Assembly (NCBI GenBank): GCA_937890845.1
Contig: CALADR010000377.1
Span: 1 to 6,447 of the forward strand
Source of the DNA: an uncultured Bacteroidales bacterium
GTDB lineage: Bacteria > Bacteroidota > Bacteroidia > Bacteroidales > UBA932
DNA: 6,447 nt
Direction: 5' to 3'
Under the pieces are notes generated by a model, which was not told the DNA's origin, did no database searches, and was given only the letters and a program-made list of their open reading frames with translations. A program made the position numbers and the translations under genes. Below, one piece after another: positions 6,003-6,447 of this stretch; position 1 is the stretch's first letter, and each line of letters begins with the position of its first letter.

Positions 6003-6143
6003 TCAACAAATTATACTTTCCAGTTTCTTTGTTCTCGGACCGGTAGTAATCCATCCGCTAAGAATTGCCTCCCTTACTTCCTTAGCCTCAGCCTCTGTCA
6101 TATCCGGCGGGCTGAAAGGCACATTTCTTAATTTCATGTTCAT
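6003..6143 (-). pseudogene. Truncated 5' copy of the aminotransferase gene (46 codons)
   Basis: ATG at 6143 opens a frame identical to the first codons of the aminotransferase at 3850 except Lys for Gln at residue 4. After ESII the sequence leaves the repeat and reads Cys then TGA (6003-6005). It lacks the whole PLP-binding region and cannot be an enzyme. It is the remnant of the gene's original 5' end, displaced when the GT4 and GNAT segment came in, or a 5' end carried in with that segment. Still being translated from its own start is possible, giving a 46-residue peptide of no evident function. Confidence 0.85.
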
Positions 6144-6151
6144 AATTTGTA
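6008..6151. repeat. 144-bp direct repeat, copy 2
   Basis: Partner of 3715-3858 with a single mismatch (6134). Recombination between the copies would delete 2293 bp and join this start to the rest of the intact aminotransferase frame. Confidence 0.95.
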
Positions 6152-6210
6152 AGTTATTATCATTCTAACTATGTTTATCTCTACATTCTGCTTAACAACA
6201 TATAGGTTCT

Positions 6211-6447
6211 TTATTTCAATCTCGACCTTATCAACTTGCTTGGATTTCCACCTATTATACTATACTCAGGGAAATCTTTGGTAAGAACACACCCCATTGC
6301 AATGATAGATCCTTTTGAAATATGACGACCAGGTGTCATCTTTACATCTCTACCTATCCAAACATCATCTTCAATCACTGTGGTTTTGCGCCCAACATGA
6401 CCTTGAAAACACATTGGTTTAGTTGTGTCCGATACTTCATGGTTCAC
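6211..6447 (-). CDS. Left-handed beta-helix acyltransferase, C-terminal part (5' end outside window)
   Basis: The last 78 visible residues of a hexapeptide-repeat acyltransferase (WcaF/Vat/maltose O-acetyltransferase-like), open to the right edge of the window and ending at TAA 6211-6213. The GTG at 6447 should not be read as the start. The visible part begins NHEVSDTTKPM, including the probable catalytic histidine of the family (H followed by P-M and QG). It continues with imperfect hexapeptide turns (VIEDDVWIGRDVKMTPG, ISKGSIIAMGCVLTKD) and the closing signature FPEYSIIGGNPSKLIR. Such trimeric enzymes use acetyl-CoA or a related donor to O- or N-acylate sugars. In this operon it would decorate the polysaccharide or one of its precursors; the acceptor is unknown. 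A 67-bp gap separates it from the aminotransferase fragment downstream. Confidence 0.88.
   Translation of the reverse strand: MNHEVSDTTKPMCFQGHVGRKTTVIEDDVWIGRDVKMTPGRHISKGSIIAMGCVLTKDFPEYSIIGGNPSKLIRSRLK

Noticed and set aside
5965..6210. Promoter for the GT4 cassette
   Set aside because: No TAnnTTTG box with a properly spaced TTTG/TTG was found on the minus strand in the gaps around 5965-6002 and 6144-6210; the genes are probably read from an upstream promoter outside the window.
1..6447. CRISPR array, tRNA, rRNA, toxin-antitoxin or invertible-promoter signals
   Set aside because: No regularly spaced short repeats, no tRNA-like fold and no short inverted-repeat pair flanking a promoter were seen; the only strong repeats are the direct ones described.

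Overview
The window looks like the 3' edge of a capsular or exopolysaccharide locus from a member of the Bacteroidales (Bacteroides/Phocaeicola/Prevotella-like). Three things point that way. There is a Bacteroidota-type promoter (TTTG, 20 bp, TAnnTTTG) at 293-324. There are weak or absent Shine-Dalgarno sequences ahead of the genes. The minus-strand operon ends with an aminotransferase followed by a small phosphoglycosyl transferase, an order like that at the end of the Bacteroides fragilis PSA locus (wcfR-wcfS). The species cannot be fixed from this sequence alone.

Plus-strand left part (1-1757): the C-terminal tail of an unrecognised gene (1-236), an AT-rich gap with a good promoter, and an AAA/STAND-like ATPase (346-1479). 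Directly behind it lies a decayed right end of an IS66-family element: a transposase C-terminus with an in-frame stop (1481-1699) and a terminal inverted repeat ending at 1757.

Minus-strand right part (6447 down to 1743), in order of transcription: the 3' end of a left-handed beta-helix acyltransferase (6211-6447), a truncated copy of the first 46 codons of an aminotransferase (6003-6143), a GT4 glycosyltransferase (4714-5964), a truncated copy of a small ORF overlapping its end (4641-4724), an AT-rich GNAT acetyltransferase (3943-4542), the full aminotransferase (2555-3850), the initiating phosphoglycosyl transferase (1949-2542), and a small ORF (1743-1928) whose last codons and stop come from the IS66 terminus. 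Together these genes would make an amino sugar at the nucleotide level (aminotransferase, possibly GNAT), load it on undecaprenyl phosphate (phosphoglycosyl transferase), extend it (GT4) and decorate it (acyltransferase).

The most notable signal is structural. A 144-bp direct repeat with one mismatch (3715-3858 and 6008-6151) brackets the GT4 + GNAT cassette. The outer copy is a dead 5' fragment of the aminotransferase gene. Recombination between the copies would remove 2293 bp and leave an intact aminotransferase frame. A second, weaker repeat (1861-1904 and 4672-4715) marks another junction, where a paralogue of the terminal small ORF was cut. The 3' end of this locus therefore looks like a mosaic built by cassette insertion. 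I see no evidence for an entirely new biochemical system. The repeat-bounded cassette and the recurrent small ORF are the parts worth following up.
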